Assembly: GCF_024330105.1 (NCBI RefSeq)
Contig: NZ_JANDHW010000002.1
Coordinates: 124,001 to 188,000 of the forward strand
DNA from: Coprobacter tertius
Lineage (GTDB): Bacteria > Bacteroidota > Bacteroidia > Bacteroidales > Coprobacteraceae
DNA: 64,000 nucleotides
Reading direction: 5' to 3'
The position numbers and the translations under genes were made by a program. Below the pieces are notes generated by a model. The model was not told where the DNA came from and did not search any database. It worked only from the letters and a program-made list of their open reading frames with translations. Of the stretch, positions 37,266 through 46,593 are shown one piece after another. Numbering within the stretch: the stretch's first letter is position 1; each line of letters opens with the position of its first letter.

Positions 37266-38030
37266 ATGTGTGGAAATGATGACAAAGTTGCAATGTTCAG
37301 ATACTCGGTCGAACCGGCTGAGGGAAATGCTCAGGGAGAGTTGCCTCTGACTATTTTGGTGAAACGTATCCTTGAAACGGCTACCTTTCATGCAGAAAAA
37401 TGGTCGGTAGGATATAGCTCTTTGATAAAGAGTCGTTTGACTTGGGTTTTAGCACGTTTGGCCGTCGAGATGCGGCGATATCCGAAAATAAATGAAGATT
37501 ATGTAATCGAGACTTGGGTAGAAAGTTATAATAAACATTTCTCAGCCCGTAATTTCCGGTTTAGTTCTCCGCGGGGAGAAATTTATGGCTATGCGAGAAC
37601 AATTTGGTCGGTCATCGATATCGATACGCGCATATCGGTAGATCTGAGTACTCTCGATTGTTTTTCAGACAGGGTTTCCGGTGTAGAATGCCCTATCGAT
37701 CGACAATCGAAATTGAAGCCTGTGGAAGGCGAACCTTTGGTTTCATATCCGGTACGTTACAGTGATATCGACCTGAACCGTCATGTGAACAGTGTAAAAT
37801 ATATAGAACATATGCTCGATACTTTTTCATTGCAGCAGTATGATGAAAATATGATCGGTCGGTTCGAAATAAATTATATGAGTGAAATAAGGTACGGGAT
37901 GTGGTTTGTATTCTATCGCAGGGAATTTGATAATTCCTGTTTCGAACTCGAATTGAAAAACCGGAACCATGAAGGAATATGCAGGGGAAAGGTTTGGTTT
38001 GTTCCCCGCGAAAAGAAAGAGAGAAATTAA
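37266..38030 (+). CDS. Acyl-ACP thioesterase (FatA-like, double hot-dog)
   Basis: A 254-residue protein of the acyl-ACP thioesterase family. The N-terminal hot-dog half has SVGYSSLIKSRLTWVLARLAVEMRRYPKINEDYVIETW. The C-terminal half has SYPVRYSDIDLNRHVNSVKYIEHMLD, which contains the conserved Asp/Asn/His active-site residues of the family (D-L-N-R-H-V-N). It releases fatty acids from ACP. Its place between ilvN and ilvC suggests a link between branched-chain keto-acid supply and fatty acid composition, or simple operon capture. The former is inference. The ilvC start lies 32 bp downstream. Confidence 0.9.
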   Translation: MCGNDDKVAMFRYSVEPAEGNAQGELPLTILVKRILETATFHAEKWSVGYSSLIKSRLTWVLARLAVEMRRYPKINEDYVIETWVESYNKHFSARNFRFSSPRGEIYGYARTIWSVIDIDTRISVDLSTLDCFSDRVSGVECPIDRQSKLKPVEGEPLVSYPVRYSDIDLNRHVNSVKYIEHMLDTFSLQQYDENMIGRFEINYMSEIRYGMWFVFYRREFDNSCFELELKNRNHEGICRGKVWFVPREKKERN

Positions 38031-38061
38031 TGTTTTATTTTTTAATATAATAACAATCAAA

Positions 38062-39108
38062 ATGGCAATTATGAATTTTGGCGGTGTTGACGAAAATGTA
38101 GTAACCCGCGAGGAATTTCCTTTGGAAAAAGCAAGAGAAGTATTAAAGGACGAAACTATCGCTGTGATCGGTTATGGCGTACAAGGCCCCGGTCAGAGCC
38201 TCAACCTGCGAGACAACGGTTTTAATGTAATCGTAGGACAGCGTAAAGATTCGAAGACCTGGAATAAGGCGATTGCCGACGGATGGGTTCCTGGAGAAAC
38301 TTTGTTCGAGATAGAGGAAGCTTGCGAGAGAGCGACTATTATACAATATTTGTTGTCCGATGCTGCGCAGATTGCAGTTTGGCCCAAAGTGAAAAAACAC
38401 CTGACGAGCGGTAAGGCCTTGTATTTTTCTCATGGTTTTGCGATTACTTATAAAGACCGTACAGGTATAGTTCCTCCAGCCGATGTAGATGTTATTATGG
38501 TTGCTCCTAAAGGATCGGGAACGAGTTTGCGCCGTATGTTTTTGCAGGGACGCGGGTTGAATTCGAGCTATGCGATTTTCCAGGATGCTACCGGTCGGGC
38601 AAAAGAGAGGGTAATTGCATTGGGAATCGGTGTCGGTTCCGGATATCTTTTCGAAACTACTTTTAAAAGAGAAGTTTATTCTGATCTTACTGGTGAGAGA
38701 GGTACATTGATGGGAGCTATTCAGGGAATTTTCGCTGCTCAGTACGATGTGTTGCGTGCCAATGGACATACTCCCTCGGAGGCATTTAACGAAACAATTG
38801 AAGAACTTACACAATCTCTTATGCCTCTTATTGCAGAAAATGGAATGGATTGGATGTATGCTAATTGTTCTACGACTGCCCAACGGGGTGCGCTCGACTG
38901 GTGGAAGAAATTCAGGGATGCGTCTAAGCCTGTTTTCGAGGAATTATATAAGGAAGTTGCAAAAGGAAATGAGGCTCAGCGGTCGATCGATACTAACAGT
39001 AAACCCGATTACCGAAAAGGATTGGAAGCTGAATTGAAAGAACTCCGTGACAGTGAAATGTGGAAAGCGGGAGAAACTGTGCGCAAGTTGCGCCCCGAAA
39101 ATAACTGA
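38062..39108 (+). CDS. ilvC: Ketol-acid reductoisomerase
   Basis: The ATG at 38062 (MAIMNFGGVDE) is chosen. An upstream in-frame ATG at 37969 lies inside the thioesterase gene. It gives 348 residues, class I length. The NADPH Rossmann motif is GYGVQGPGQ, where the family usually has GYGSQGHA, and the cofactor loop is GQRKDSKTW. The C-terminal knotted domain carries the metal-binding acidic residues (SDLTGERGTLMGA and following Glu). It isomerises and reduces acetolactate and acetohydroxybutyrate. Last gene of the operon, followed by a terminator 50 bp after the stop. Confidence 0.95.
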   Translation: MAIMNFGGVDENVVTREEFPLEKAREVLKDETIAVIGYGVQGPGQSLNLRDNGFNVIVGQRKDSKTWNKAIADGWVPGETLFEIEEACERATIIQYLLSDAAQIAVWPKVKKHLTSGKALYFSHGFAITYKDRTGIVPPADVDVIMVAPKGSGTSLRRMFLQGRGLNSSYAIFQDATGRAKERVIALGIGVGSGYLFETTFKREVYSDLTGERGTLMGAIQGIFAAQYDVLRANGHTPSEAFNETIEELTQSLMPLIAENGMDWMYANCSTTAQRGALDWWKKFRDASKPVFEELYKEVAKGNEAQRSIDTNSKPDYRKGLEAELKELRDSEMWKAGETVRKLRPENN

Positions 39109-39157
39109 TCATCATTTTGCCGATTTTATTGTCGGTAGAGTAATATATAATGTTTTT

Positions 39158-39191
39158 AACAACGCCCTATCAACTACGATAGGGCGTTGTT
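39158..39191 (+). terminator. Terminator of the ilv operon
   Basis: A perfect 14-bp GC-rich stem (39158-39171 with 39178-39191) has a 6-nt loop. The T-tract after it is short. Confidence 0.8.
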
Positions 39192-39195
39192 ATTG

Positions 39196-39376
39196 AATAA
39201 AAAATAAAAGCCGCCCATATCAGGCAGCTTTTATATCCTTTACAGAGGCCTTCTCACGAAGACGAAAAGTTCCTTAAATATATTGCTATAAAATTTTCAA
39301 GGTCTGCTATATAGGCGTGGATTTGATCAGGAACTTTTATTTATACTTTTACTCTGTAATAAAAACCTTTATATAC
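39196..39376 (-). ncRNA. Candidate small RNA gene with 6S-like architecture
   Basis: The minus strand shows a complete small-RNA unit of about 180 nt. A -7 box TATTTTTG lies at 39380-39387. The outer stem is TTACAGAG/CTCTGTAA (39352-39359 with 39240-39247), with TATAT/ATATA just outside it. A bubble follows whose 3' side holds a CTTC-GTGA-GAAG hairpin (39250-39262). An inner 10-bp stem AGGAACTTTT/AAAAGTTCCT (39329-39338 with 39265-39274) encloses a long apical region. A final 10-bp terminator hairpin (AAAAGCTGCC/GGGCGGCTTTT, 39206-39232) is followed by ATTTTTT. Closing stem, asymmetric bubble, terminal stem and length all resemble 6S RNA. Identity is not proven. Confidence 0.55.
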
Positions 39377-39379
39377 AAA

Positions 39380-39387
39380 CAAAAATA
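39380..39387 (-). promoter_or_regulatory. -7 element for the candidate small RNA
   Basis: The minus strand reads TATTTTTG, matching TAnnTTTG. No good -33 box was seen at the expected distance. It lies 4 nt before the proposed RNA 5' end. Confidence 0.45.
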
Positions 39388-39448
39388 GAGTATATCTATG
39401 AAAGATAAAAGGCCTATTTTAAAGAAAAAATGTTCTGATTGTCGTTTT

Positions 39449-39496
39449 TTCCATCATAAAAAGTGCAAGATTTTTCTTGCGCTTTTTATGATGGAA
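39449..39496. terminator. Long hairpin after sdaA
   Basis: A 22-bp stem (39449-39470 with 39475-39496) with one G-U pair and a 4-nt loop lies 13 bp after the sdaA stop. The minus strand lacks a T-tract after it, so it may act as an mRNA 3' end stabiliser or a weak terminator. Confidence 0.6.
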
Positions 39497-39508
39497 TTAA
39501 TGAGCATT

Positions 39509-40720
39509 TTACATCTGGCTGTAATCTTTCGCGAGTCCGCCTTCTCCGGTTTCTTTATAAAGTGAAGGCAGGTCATGTCCGGTTTGTTTCATAACTTCCA
39601 CTACTTTATCGAATGATACTCTGTGTATTCCATCGGTAAAAGAGGAGTAAATATTGGCGTCGAGTGCCCTTGCGGCAGCGTAAGCGTTTCTTTCGATGCA
39701 AGGGATTTGTACCAGCCCGCATACCGGATCACAGGTCATTCCCAGGTGGTGTTCAAGCCCCATTTCGGCAGAATATTCTATCTGCGCAGGGCTGCCTCCG
39801 AATAATTGGGTCGCTGCCGCAGCTGCCATCGCACAAGCAACACCTACTTCCCCTTGGCAGCCTACTTCGGCACCCGAAATGGAAGCATTGGTTTTTACGA
39901 TGTTTCCGATAAGACCGGCTGTTGCCAAGGCTCGTAAAATGCGGGTATCACTGAAATCTCTCGTTTTTTGTAGATGAAAAAGAACTGCAGGTAAAACTCC
40001 GCACGAACCGCAAGTCGGTGCCGTCACGATTTTTCCACCCGAAGCATTTTCTTCACTTACCGCTAACGCATAAGAGAAAACGAGTCCTCTCGATTGAAGG
40101 GATTGTTTATAACCTGTTGCCCGGATGTAATAGCTCGAGGCTTTTCTTCTCAGGTTCAATGGTCCGGGAAGAACTCCCTCGGCATCGAGTCCGCGTTGAA
40201 TGCAATCTTTCATTACCTTCCATACTTCGGCAAGATAATCCCATAAATCTTCATCTTCGCATTCCTTTACATATTCCCAGTAATTTTTTCCGCTTTTTTC
40301 ACACCAGTGTAAAATATCGCTCATTTTATGCATTTCATAAATAGAGAGCGATGAGGAAGTATTCAGCGGTTTCCCTTCTTCGGCTAATGCTCCGCCTCCT
40401 ATACTGTAAACCGTCCATCTTTCATTTTCTTTTCCGGTAGTATCGTAAGAGATAAATGTCATGGCGTTGGGATGGAACGGCAGAAATTCTTTCGGACGCC
40501 ATTCTATCTCGACGGGAGCATAAGGTTCAAGGACGTTCAATATCGCACGATCGGTAAGGTGTCCTTTTCCGGTAGCGGCAAGGCTACCGTATAAAATAAC
40601 TTTAAAGGATGAACTTCCGGGGTGTTTTTGTTGAAATATCTCGGCGGCTTTTCTGGGTCCCATCGTGTGGCTACTCGAAGGTCCGTATCCGATGCGGTAT
40701 AGTTCTTTAATCGAGTTCAT
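39509..40720 (-). CDS. sdaA: L-serine dehydratase (single-chain, iron-sulfur type)
   Basis: A 403-residue fused beta-alpha enzyme. The N-terminal SDH beta domain has the hallmark GPSSSHTMGPRKAAEIF (residues 14-30). The alpha domain has iron-sulfur cysteines in TAPTCGSCGVLPAVL, in EMGLEHHLGMTCDPVCGLVQIPCIERNA and near them. It deaminates L-serine to pyruvate and ammonia through a 4Fe-4S cluster rather than PLP. Full length for the family. Monocistronic. A CAAATGTA (TACATTTG on the minus strand) at 40767-40774 could be its -7 promoter box. Confidence 0.95.
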   Translation of the reverse strand: MNSIKELYRIGYGPSSSHTMGPRKAAEIFQQKHPGSSSFKVILYGSLAATGKGHLTDRAILNVLEPYAPVEIEWRPKEFLPFHPNAMTFISYDTTGKENERWTVYSIGGGALAEEGKPLNTSSSLSIYEMHKMSDILHWCEKSGKNYWEYVKECEDEDLWDYLAEVWKVMKDCIQRGLDAEGVLPGPLNLRRKASSYYIRATGYKQSLQSRGLVFSYALAVSEENASGGKIVTAPTCGSCGVLPAVLFHLQKTRDFSDTRILRALATAGLIGNIVKTNASISGAEVGCQGEVGVACAMAAAAATQLFGGSPAQIEYSAEMGLEHHLGMTCDPVCGLVQIPCIERNAYAAARALDANIYSSFTDGIHRVSFDKVVEVMKQTGHDLPSLYKETGEGGLAKDYSQM

Positions 40721-41096
40721 TGTGTGTTAAGCGTAATTGTGAATAAATACGTTTATTTAATTGCGACAAATGTACGTAAATGTTATATATCTCGGGCTTA
40801 AATATCGAATAATATTTATCTCTGTTGAAGGCCGGAAAGTGAAAATTTAAGGATATTGCCTGTCGTGAATAATATTTTTACTATTTTTACACTATAAAAT
40901 AGAAAAGAACGATTTTATTGAATAGCTGATTCTTACATACAATCCAGATGGTACGGATAGTCGTATGTTTATAATAACAGGGGAATTAATCTTGTCGTTA
41001 AATTTCTGAATGGTAGCTGAATATCCGGTGTGAAGGATAATCGTATTAATACTTAATTTGCGTAGTGTTTTTTTAATTAATGGTATTGTGCTCATA
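40721..41096. other. Intergenic region between sdaA and the HTCS regulator
   Basis: 376 bp between divergent genes. It contains a likely sdaA -7 element (40767-40774, minus strand TACATTTG) and a short palindrome AATAAATACGTTTATT (about 40742-40757). No TAnnTTTG promoter for the HTCS gene was recognised, and no gene. Confidence 0.5.
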
Positions 41097-44000
41097 ATGA
41101 GATTTTATAAAATAATATTAAAAGTAGATGGTATCGTATCCTTAAAAGTGTATGCTTTATTAGTATGTTTTATATATAGTGGTATGCCGGTTTCGGCCGG
41201 TATAGAAAAAGAAATTGTTTTTCAGCAGCTTTCACTGAATGAGGGTCTTTCTCAAAGTTCTGTATTTAATATTCTTCAAGATAAGAAAGGATACATGTGG
41301 TTTGCTACCGGAGATGGTCTTAACCGGTACGATGGTTATAAATTTACGGTTTATCGGCATAACAAAGCCGATTCTACAAGTATCGAAAATAGTAATATCC
41401 GGGCACTATATCTCGATTCGAAAGATCGTGTATGGATCGGTACGCAGGGAGGATTATCGATGTATGACCATTGTAAAGCCCGTTTTGTGAATTATCCTTG
41501 GAAAAATACGGGTTTTAAAAAACAACTGATTTACAGTATTTGTGAATGTGGAGAAAATCAATTTTTACTGGCTACCGATCGGGGCCTTTTTCGTTTTTCA
41601 GATAAAGAAGGATATGAACTTACGTCTTTTCCCGAAAAAAGGGTTTCGTTGGTATTCAGTTTCAGAAACAGAATATTGGTAGGGGGAGAAGGTGGTTTAT
41701 TTTATTATGATATACTCGGCGATTCGTTTGAGGTTGTAGATAAATCACTCAGGAATAAGCCTGTTATGACGATTCTTCCCTATAACCGTGATCCGAATAA
41801 AATATGGATCGGTACCGAAGGGAAGGGCTTGTATCTTTATGATATGGCATATCATGTGCTTGTTTCTTATAAACACCGGCCTGCAGATCCGGAAAGTATA
41901 TCTTCCGATTTTATCCGGTCATTATCTTATGACGGAAATCATCGGTTATGGGTAGGGACATTTGTGGGACTAAATATTCTGAAAGGAGATGAGAAAGGAT
42001 TTTATCATTTGTTCAATACCGTTTACGGTGCGAACGAATTGAGCCAAAATTCTATCCGTGCGATATATACAGATACACAAGGTGGGATGTGGTGTGGTAC
42101 CTATCTCGGGGGATTGAATTATTATCATCCTTTGAAAAATCAGTTCGAGCATTTAAAATATGTGCGTTACGCTAATTCTCTCAATGATAATGTAGTAAGT
42201 GCTATGCTCGCCGAATCATCGTATGTGTGGATCGGTACAAACGATAATGGACTGAATCGGTATGATCCTGAAAATGATCGATTTGTTTATTATAAACACG
42301 AAGAAAACGATCCGGAAAGTATTTCGGGGAATAATATTAAAGCCTTGTTGAGGTTATCTGACGGTACATTGGCTATAGGAACTCATGATGGCGGTCTGTG
42401 TTTTATGAGAGAAAAAGCAGGGCGATTCAGTAGGTTACATATCTCTTCAGATCCTGTGTCGGATAATGGAGTATATTCTCTGTTGCAAGATGAAAACGAT
42501 ATATTATGGATAGGAACTTTAAACGGACTGTATCTGTACGATTTCAAAGAAAAGAAATTCCGTCCGTTTACTGTATCGACAGGAGCTGACAGATTAAAAG
42601 ACAGGCAGATACTGGAGTTGTATTCCGATAGTAGAAAACGTATTTGGATGGGTACCGATAACGGGTTGTATATATATGATAGAACTCGAAACGAGATTCT
42701 GGATGCCGAACCGCAGAAAGCAAATGATAAGCAGATCTGTTGTATTTTCGAAGATAATAAACAGAATATTTGGGTAGGTTCTCGGTCTGGACTTTTTATA
42801 TATGATCAGGATGCCGGTCGGTTGAATGATATAGGCAGTCGTTATAATATTCCCGATTATATGATATACGGTATTCTTCAGGATAGTTTCAACCGGTTAT
42901 GGATGAGTACGAATAGCGGCTTGATATGTTTGAATACAGAAAGCGGTAGCTGGCGCGTGTATACCGAATCGGACGGAATACAGAGTAATCAGTTCAACAT
43001 GTATGCTTATTGTAAAAGTTCAGATGGAAAAATGTATTTTGGAGGAATAAACGGGATAACTCTTTTTTATCCCGAAAGACTGATTGATAATCCTTATACT
43101 CCGGCGGCCATTATCGACAAATTTTCTGTTTTTAATAAAACTATACGTCCCGGAGATGGAAGCGGTATTTTAGAAAAAAGTATCGATGAAACACATATTG
43201 TTACCCTGACATCTTCTCAAACTGTGTTCGGTCTTGAGTTTATTGTACCGAACTATTTATCGGGAAAAAAGAACATGTTTTCTTATAAGCTTGAGGGATT
43301 TGATAATCAATGGTATGATACACCGAAGAACAGCGTTAGTTATTCCAATCTCGATCCGGGACGGTATATATTTAAAGTAAGGGCGGCAAATAACGACGGC
43401 AAATGGAGTGAGAAAGAGACTGATCTTGTGATTGTGATATTGCCTTATTGGTGGAAAACATGGTGGGCGACAACTCTTTTTATATTGTTAGGAGGAATCT
43501 TGATATTTTACGGAATACGCTTTTATACGTCACGTCAGATTATAAAGAAAGAGCTGGAATTGCAAAGAAAAGAGAAAGAACGTACAGAAGAGCTTAGCCA
43601 GATGAAAATACGTTTTTTCATTAATATTTCACATGAATTTCGTACTCCATTGACCCTTATTTTGTCTCCTGTCTATGAAATTCTCGAAAGAGGAGTGAGC
43701 GATCGATGGTTAAAAAAGCAGTTGTTGCTTATTCAACATAATTCCAATCGAATGTTGCGTCTTATTAATCAGGTTCTCGATTATCGACGTATAGAAATGG
43801 GTGCAATGAAGCTTCGCGTACGTCAGCAGAAAATACGTCCGGTTGTTGAGGAAATATTCGATATGTTCGTCCAAGCGGCTTCGAATAAAAAAATAGAATA
43901 TTGTTTCGATTGCGATATATGTGAAGAGAAAGTTTTCTTTGATGAAAATTATATAGAAAGAATATTGACCAATTTAATCTTCAATGCGTTGAAATATACT

Positions 44001-45167
44001 CCCGAATATGGGATTATTACGGTACAATTGAGTATAAAAGGAAAATCGGTAATTATTTCGGTAAAAGATACGGGATGTGGTATTCCAGAAGATAAACAGG
44101 CTCGTATTTTCGAAAGATTTTATCAGGTAGAGGAGAACAGCGAAGGGACCGGGATCGGACTTTCATTTGTAAAACGCCTGGTAGCACAACATCATGGGGA
44201 AATACACTTGAATAGCATTTTAGGCGAAGGGTCGGTTTTTACAGTGACTTTACCGGGTGATGAACAGGATTATTCTGATAATGAGCGGATAACGGGCATT
44301 TCGGTTGTTTCGAAAATGAAGAGTACGGAAAATGAGCTTATCGATGTAACGGAATTTGTCGAAGAAGATCATCCGTTTTCGGAATTACGTCTTGCCGATG
44401 TTAATGATACCTATACTCTGTTACTTGCTGAAGATGATATAGAAGTGAGGAAATACTTATATGAAAATTTTTCGGCGTTTTATCGGGTCTTTCAGGCTGA
44501 AAATGGAGAGAGAGCCTGGGAAATATTGAATAGCGGGGAAAAAATCGATTTTATTATCTCAGATGTAATGATGCCCGTAAAAGATGGAATCAAGTTTTGC
44601 AAACAGGTAAAACAGAATATTTATTTTTGTCATATTCCACTTATTTTATTAACTGCAAAAACGACTGTCGGAGAACAATTGGCCGGTCTTAGCATCGGTG
44701 CGGATGATTATATCAGTAAACCATTCGTTTTCTCGGTTCTACATACAAAAATGCAGAATATTCTCAGGGGCCGTCAGCGTGCGATTCGAAATTATGTATC
44801 CAATATGGAGGCCAGTCCCATACAGATCGTATCCGGAGGAATAGACGGTGAATTGTTGAATAAAGCGGTAGATATTGTCGAGCGAAATCTTGAGAATCCA
44901 GAATTTACGGCAGAGGAGTTTAGCCGTGAAATGGGGATGAGTCGTTCGAACCTTCATCTTAAACTGAAAGCTCTTACCGGAGAATCGGCTGTTGAATTTA
45001 TACGCAGAATACGTTTTGGACATGCTTGCCGTATGTTGAAAGAGGGTAGATATAATGTATCCGAGATAAGTGCTATGGTAGGATTTACCCCTTCTTATTT
45101 TACAACGAGTTTTAAAAAGTATATGGGATGTTCACCCTCTGAATATGTTAAAAAGTTTCGAGTTTGA
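41097..45167 (+). CDS. Hybrid two-component system (HTCS) regulator of the glycan locus
   Basis: The ATG at 41097 starts with a signal-anchor sequence (about 1-35). In-frame upstream TTG at 41058 is less likely. 1356 residues: two seven-bladed Reg_prop propellers (about 40-690, repeats such as DRVWIGTQGGLSMYD and NDILWIGTLNGLYLYD), a Y_Y_Y domain (about 715-785), one membrane helix (about 795-815), HisKA with H-box ISHEFRTPLTLIL (His near 846), HATPase with DTGCGIP and GTGIGLSF, a receiver with phospho-Asp near 1156 (ISDVMMP) and KPF lysine, and a C-terminal AraC-type HTH (about 1250-1356). HTCS proteins bind oligosaccharides directly with the periplasmic propellers and activate the adjacent utilization locus. 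It lies immediately before the GAG locus and is its likely activator. Confidence 0.96.
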   Translation: MRFYKIILKVDGIVSLKVYALLVCFIYSGMPVSAGIEKEIVFQQLSLNEGLSQSSVFNILQDKKGYMWFATGDGLNRYDGYKFTVYRHNKADSTSIENSNIRALYLDSKDRVWIGTQGGLSMYDHCKARFVNYPWKNTGFKKQLIYSICECGENQFLLATDRGLFRFSDKEGYELTSFPEKRVSLVFSFRNRILVGGEGGLFYYDILGDSFEVVDKSLRNKPVMTILPYNRDPNKIWIGTEGKGLYLYDMAYHVLVSYKHRPADPESISSDFIRSLSYDGNHRLWVGTFVGLNILKGDEKGFYHLFNTVYGANELSQNSIRAIYTDTQGGMWCGTYLGGLNYYHPLKNQFEHLKYVRYANSLNDNVVSAMLAESSYVWIGTNDNGLNRYDPENDRFVYYKHEENDPESISGNNIKALLRLSDGTLAIGTHDGGLCFMREKAGRFSRLHISSDPVSDNGVYSLLQDENDILWIGTLNGLYLYDFKEKKFRPFTVSTGADRLKDRQILELYSDSRKRIWMGTDNGLYIYDRTRNEILDAEPQKANDKQICCIFEDNKQNIWVGSRSGLFIYDQDAGRLNDIGSRYNIPDYMIYGILQDSFNRLWMSTNSGLICLNTESGSWRVYTESDGIQSNQFNMYAYCKSSDGKMYFGGINGITLFYPERLIDNPYTPAAIIDKFSVFNKTIRPGDGSGILEKSIDETHIVTLTSSQTVFGLEFIVPNYLSGKKNMFSYKLEGFDNQWYDTPKNSVSYSNLDPGRYIFKVRAANNDGKWSEKETDLVIVILPYWWKTWWATTLFILLGGILIFYGIRFYTSRQIIKKELELQRKEKERTEELSQMKIRFFINISHEFRTPLTLILSPVYEILERGVSDRWLKKQLLLIQHNSNRMLRLINQVLDYRRIEMGAMKLRVRQQKIRPVVEEIFDMFVQAASNKKIEYCFDCDICEEKVFFDENYIERILTNLIFNALKYTPEYGIITVQLSIKGKSVIISVKDTGCGIPEDKQARIFERFYQVEENSEGTGIGLSFVKRLVAQHHGEIHLNSILGEGSVFTVTLPGDEQDYSDNERITGISVVSKMKSTENELIDVTEFVEEDHPFSELRLADVNDTYTLLLAEDDIEVRKYLYENFSAFYRVFQAENGERAWEILNSGEKIDFIISDVMMPVKDGIKFCKQVKQNIYFCHIPLILLTAKTTVGEQLAGLSIGADDYISKPFVFSVLHTKMQNILRGRQRAIRNYVSNMEASPIQIVSGGIDGELLNKAVDIVERNLENPEFTAEEFSREMGMSRSNLHLKLKALTGESAVEFIRRIRFGHACRMLKEGRYNVSEISAMVGFTPSYFTTSFKKYMGCSPSEYVKKFRV

Positions 45168-45181
45168 CGAATTCGAAAGTT

Positions 45182-45214
45182 TTTTCAACAAATGAAAAAG
45201 AATTTGCAGAAAAA
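45182..45214 (+). promoter_or_regulatory. Candidate HTCS operator upstream of the GH88 operon
   Basis: TTTTCAACAAATG at 45182-45194 is repeated exactly at 61702-61714 in front of another transcription unit of the locus. In both places an AAAAGTCT follows (45211-45218 here). It lies about 120 bp before the GH88 start. Confidence 0.4.
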
Positions 45215-45313
45215 GTCTTATAAATTTCGACATTCGTAAAATTCGGTTATCATATAGATGGGTAATATTGCATTCTTAGAATGTATAATTAATTAATAGA
45301 ATTTCTGTATATT

Positions 45314-46579
45314 ATGAGACACAAATTTCCCCTCTTTTTGGGTTTTGCCGCATTTCTATTTTTTTCATGTAATCGTAAAGAATCGTCGACTGAAGACTTG
45401 TCGTGGTTGAAAAATGGTATTGAAACGGCTCGTTACCAGCTTAAAATGACGGCTGAGGCTATAGATCGTAAAAATATTCAGGATACAGCCGTTTTCCCTC
45501 GTTCGATTTTGAATCCGGTAGCTATGGCTCATCGGGCTCCAGGGAATTGGATAGATAGTATTCGTCTTGAGAAGCCTAAGGATTGGACCAGCGGATTTTT
45601 CCCTGGGAGTATGTGGCTGACATATGAAATGACAGGAGACGATACGTTAAAAACAGAGGCTCGGAAGTATACCGATTTGTTGGCTGAACTCCAATATTAT
45701 CGAGGAACTCATGATCTCGGATTTATGATAAATTGTAGTTACGGCAATGCTTACCGGCTGGCTCCGGAAAGTGGAGATTCTATGGTTATTATAAATGCAG
45801 CCCGTTCATTGATCTCTCGTTTCAATCCGAAAAAAGGCGTTATCCGATCCTGGGATTTCGGGACATGGACTTATCCTGTAATTATTGATAATATGATGAA
45901 TCTCGAGTTGCTTTTCAGTGCCGGTAAAATGACTAAGGATCGCATTTTCTTTACTATTTCTGAACGTCATGCCGATAATACGATGATGCACCATTATCGA
46001 CCCGATATGAGCTGTTGTCATGTGGTCGATTATATCGATCCGGCAAAAAACGTAATACGTCAGGAAACTTATCAGGGGTATTCCGATAGTTCTGTGTGGG
46101 CTCGTGGGCAGGCATGGGGGTTATACGGGTTTACAGACTGTTATAAAGAGACGAAAAATAAAAAATATCTCGATCAGGCCCGAGCTATCGCCGAATTTAT
46201 TATGAATAATCCGGCGATTCCCGAAGATCTTGTTCCGTATTGGGATTATAATGCTCCAGATATTCCTTATGCTCCCAGAGATGCCTCTGCCGCTGCGGTT
46301 ACAGCTTCTGCTCTTTTCGAATTGAGCACATTGGTAAATAATGGAAAAACTTATTTCGATTATGCTGAGGAAATTATCAAAAATCTTTCTTCTCCCGATT
46401 ATTTGGCTACGAGAGGATCGAACAACGGGTTTATACTGAAGCATTCTACGGGTTCTTATCCGCACGGGTCGGAAATAAATGTACCGCTTAATTATGCCGA
46501 TTATTATTACCTGGAGGCATTGAAACGCTATATGGAAATAAAAAAAATAGATTCTCGAAATTTATTCTCGAAAAAATAA
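45314..46579 (+). CDS. GH88 unsaturated glucuronyl hydrolase (lipoprotein)
   Basis: A 421-residue alpha/alpha-barrel enzyme with a lipobox (FLFFSC) at residues 15-20. GH88 motifs: KDWTSGFFPGSMWLTYEMTGD, HDLGFMINCSYGNAYRL (catalytic-region Asp), NMMNLELLFSAGK (second Asp) and GYSDSSVWARGQAWGLYGF. It removes the 4,5-unsaturated uronate left at the non-reducing end of oligosaccharides by polysaccharide lyases. This matches the PL12, PL13 and PL8-like lyases around it. Likely periplasmic face of a membrane. First gene of the operon behind the HTCS regulator. The next gene follows after 14 bp. Confidence 0.95.
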   Translation: MRHKFPLFLGFAAFLFFSCNRKESSTEDLSWLKNGIETARYQLKMTAEAIDRKNIQDTAVFPRSILNPVAMAHRAPGNWIDSIRLEKPKDWTSGFFPGSMWLTYEMTGDDTLKTEARKYTDLLAELQYYRGTHDLGFMINCSYGNAYRLAPESGDSMVIINAARSLISRFNPKKGVIRSWDFGTWTYPVIIDNMMNLELLFSAGKMTKDRIFFTISERHADNTMMHHYRPDMSCCHVVDYIDPAKNVIRQETYQGYSDSSVWARGQAWGLYGFTDCYKETKNKKYLDQARAIAEFIMNNPAIPEDLVPYWDYNAPDIPYAPRDASAAAVTASALFELSTLVNNGKTYFDYAEEIIKNLSSPDYLATRGSNNGFILKHSTGSYPHGSEINVPLNYADYYYLEALKRYMEIKKIDSRNLFSKK

Positions 46580-46593
46580 GACTCTAAAAATTA

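Noticed and set aside
37969-38061. N-terminal extension of ilvC from an upstream ATG
   Set aside because: It would lie inside the thioesterase gene and add 31 residues absent from the family; the ATG at 38062 gives the normal length.
38143-38883. 246-codon open frame opposite ilvC
   Set aside because: Antisense shadow of a conserved enzyme gene with biased composition.
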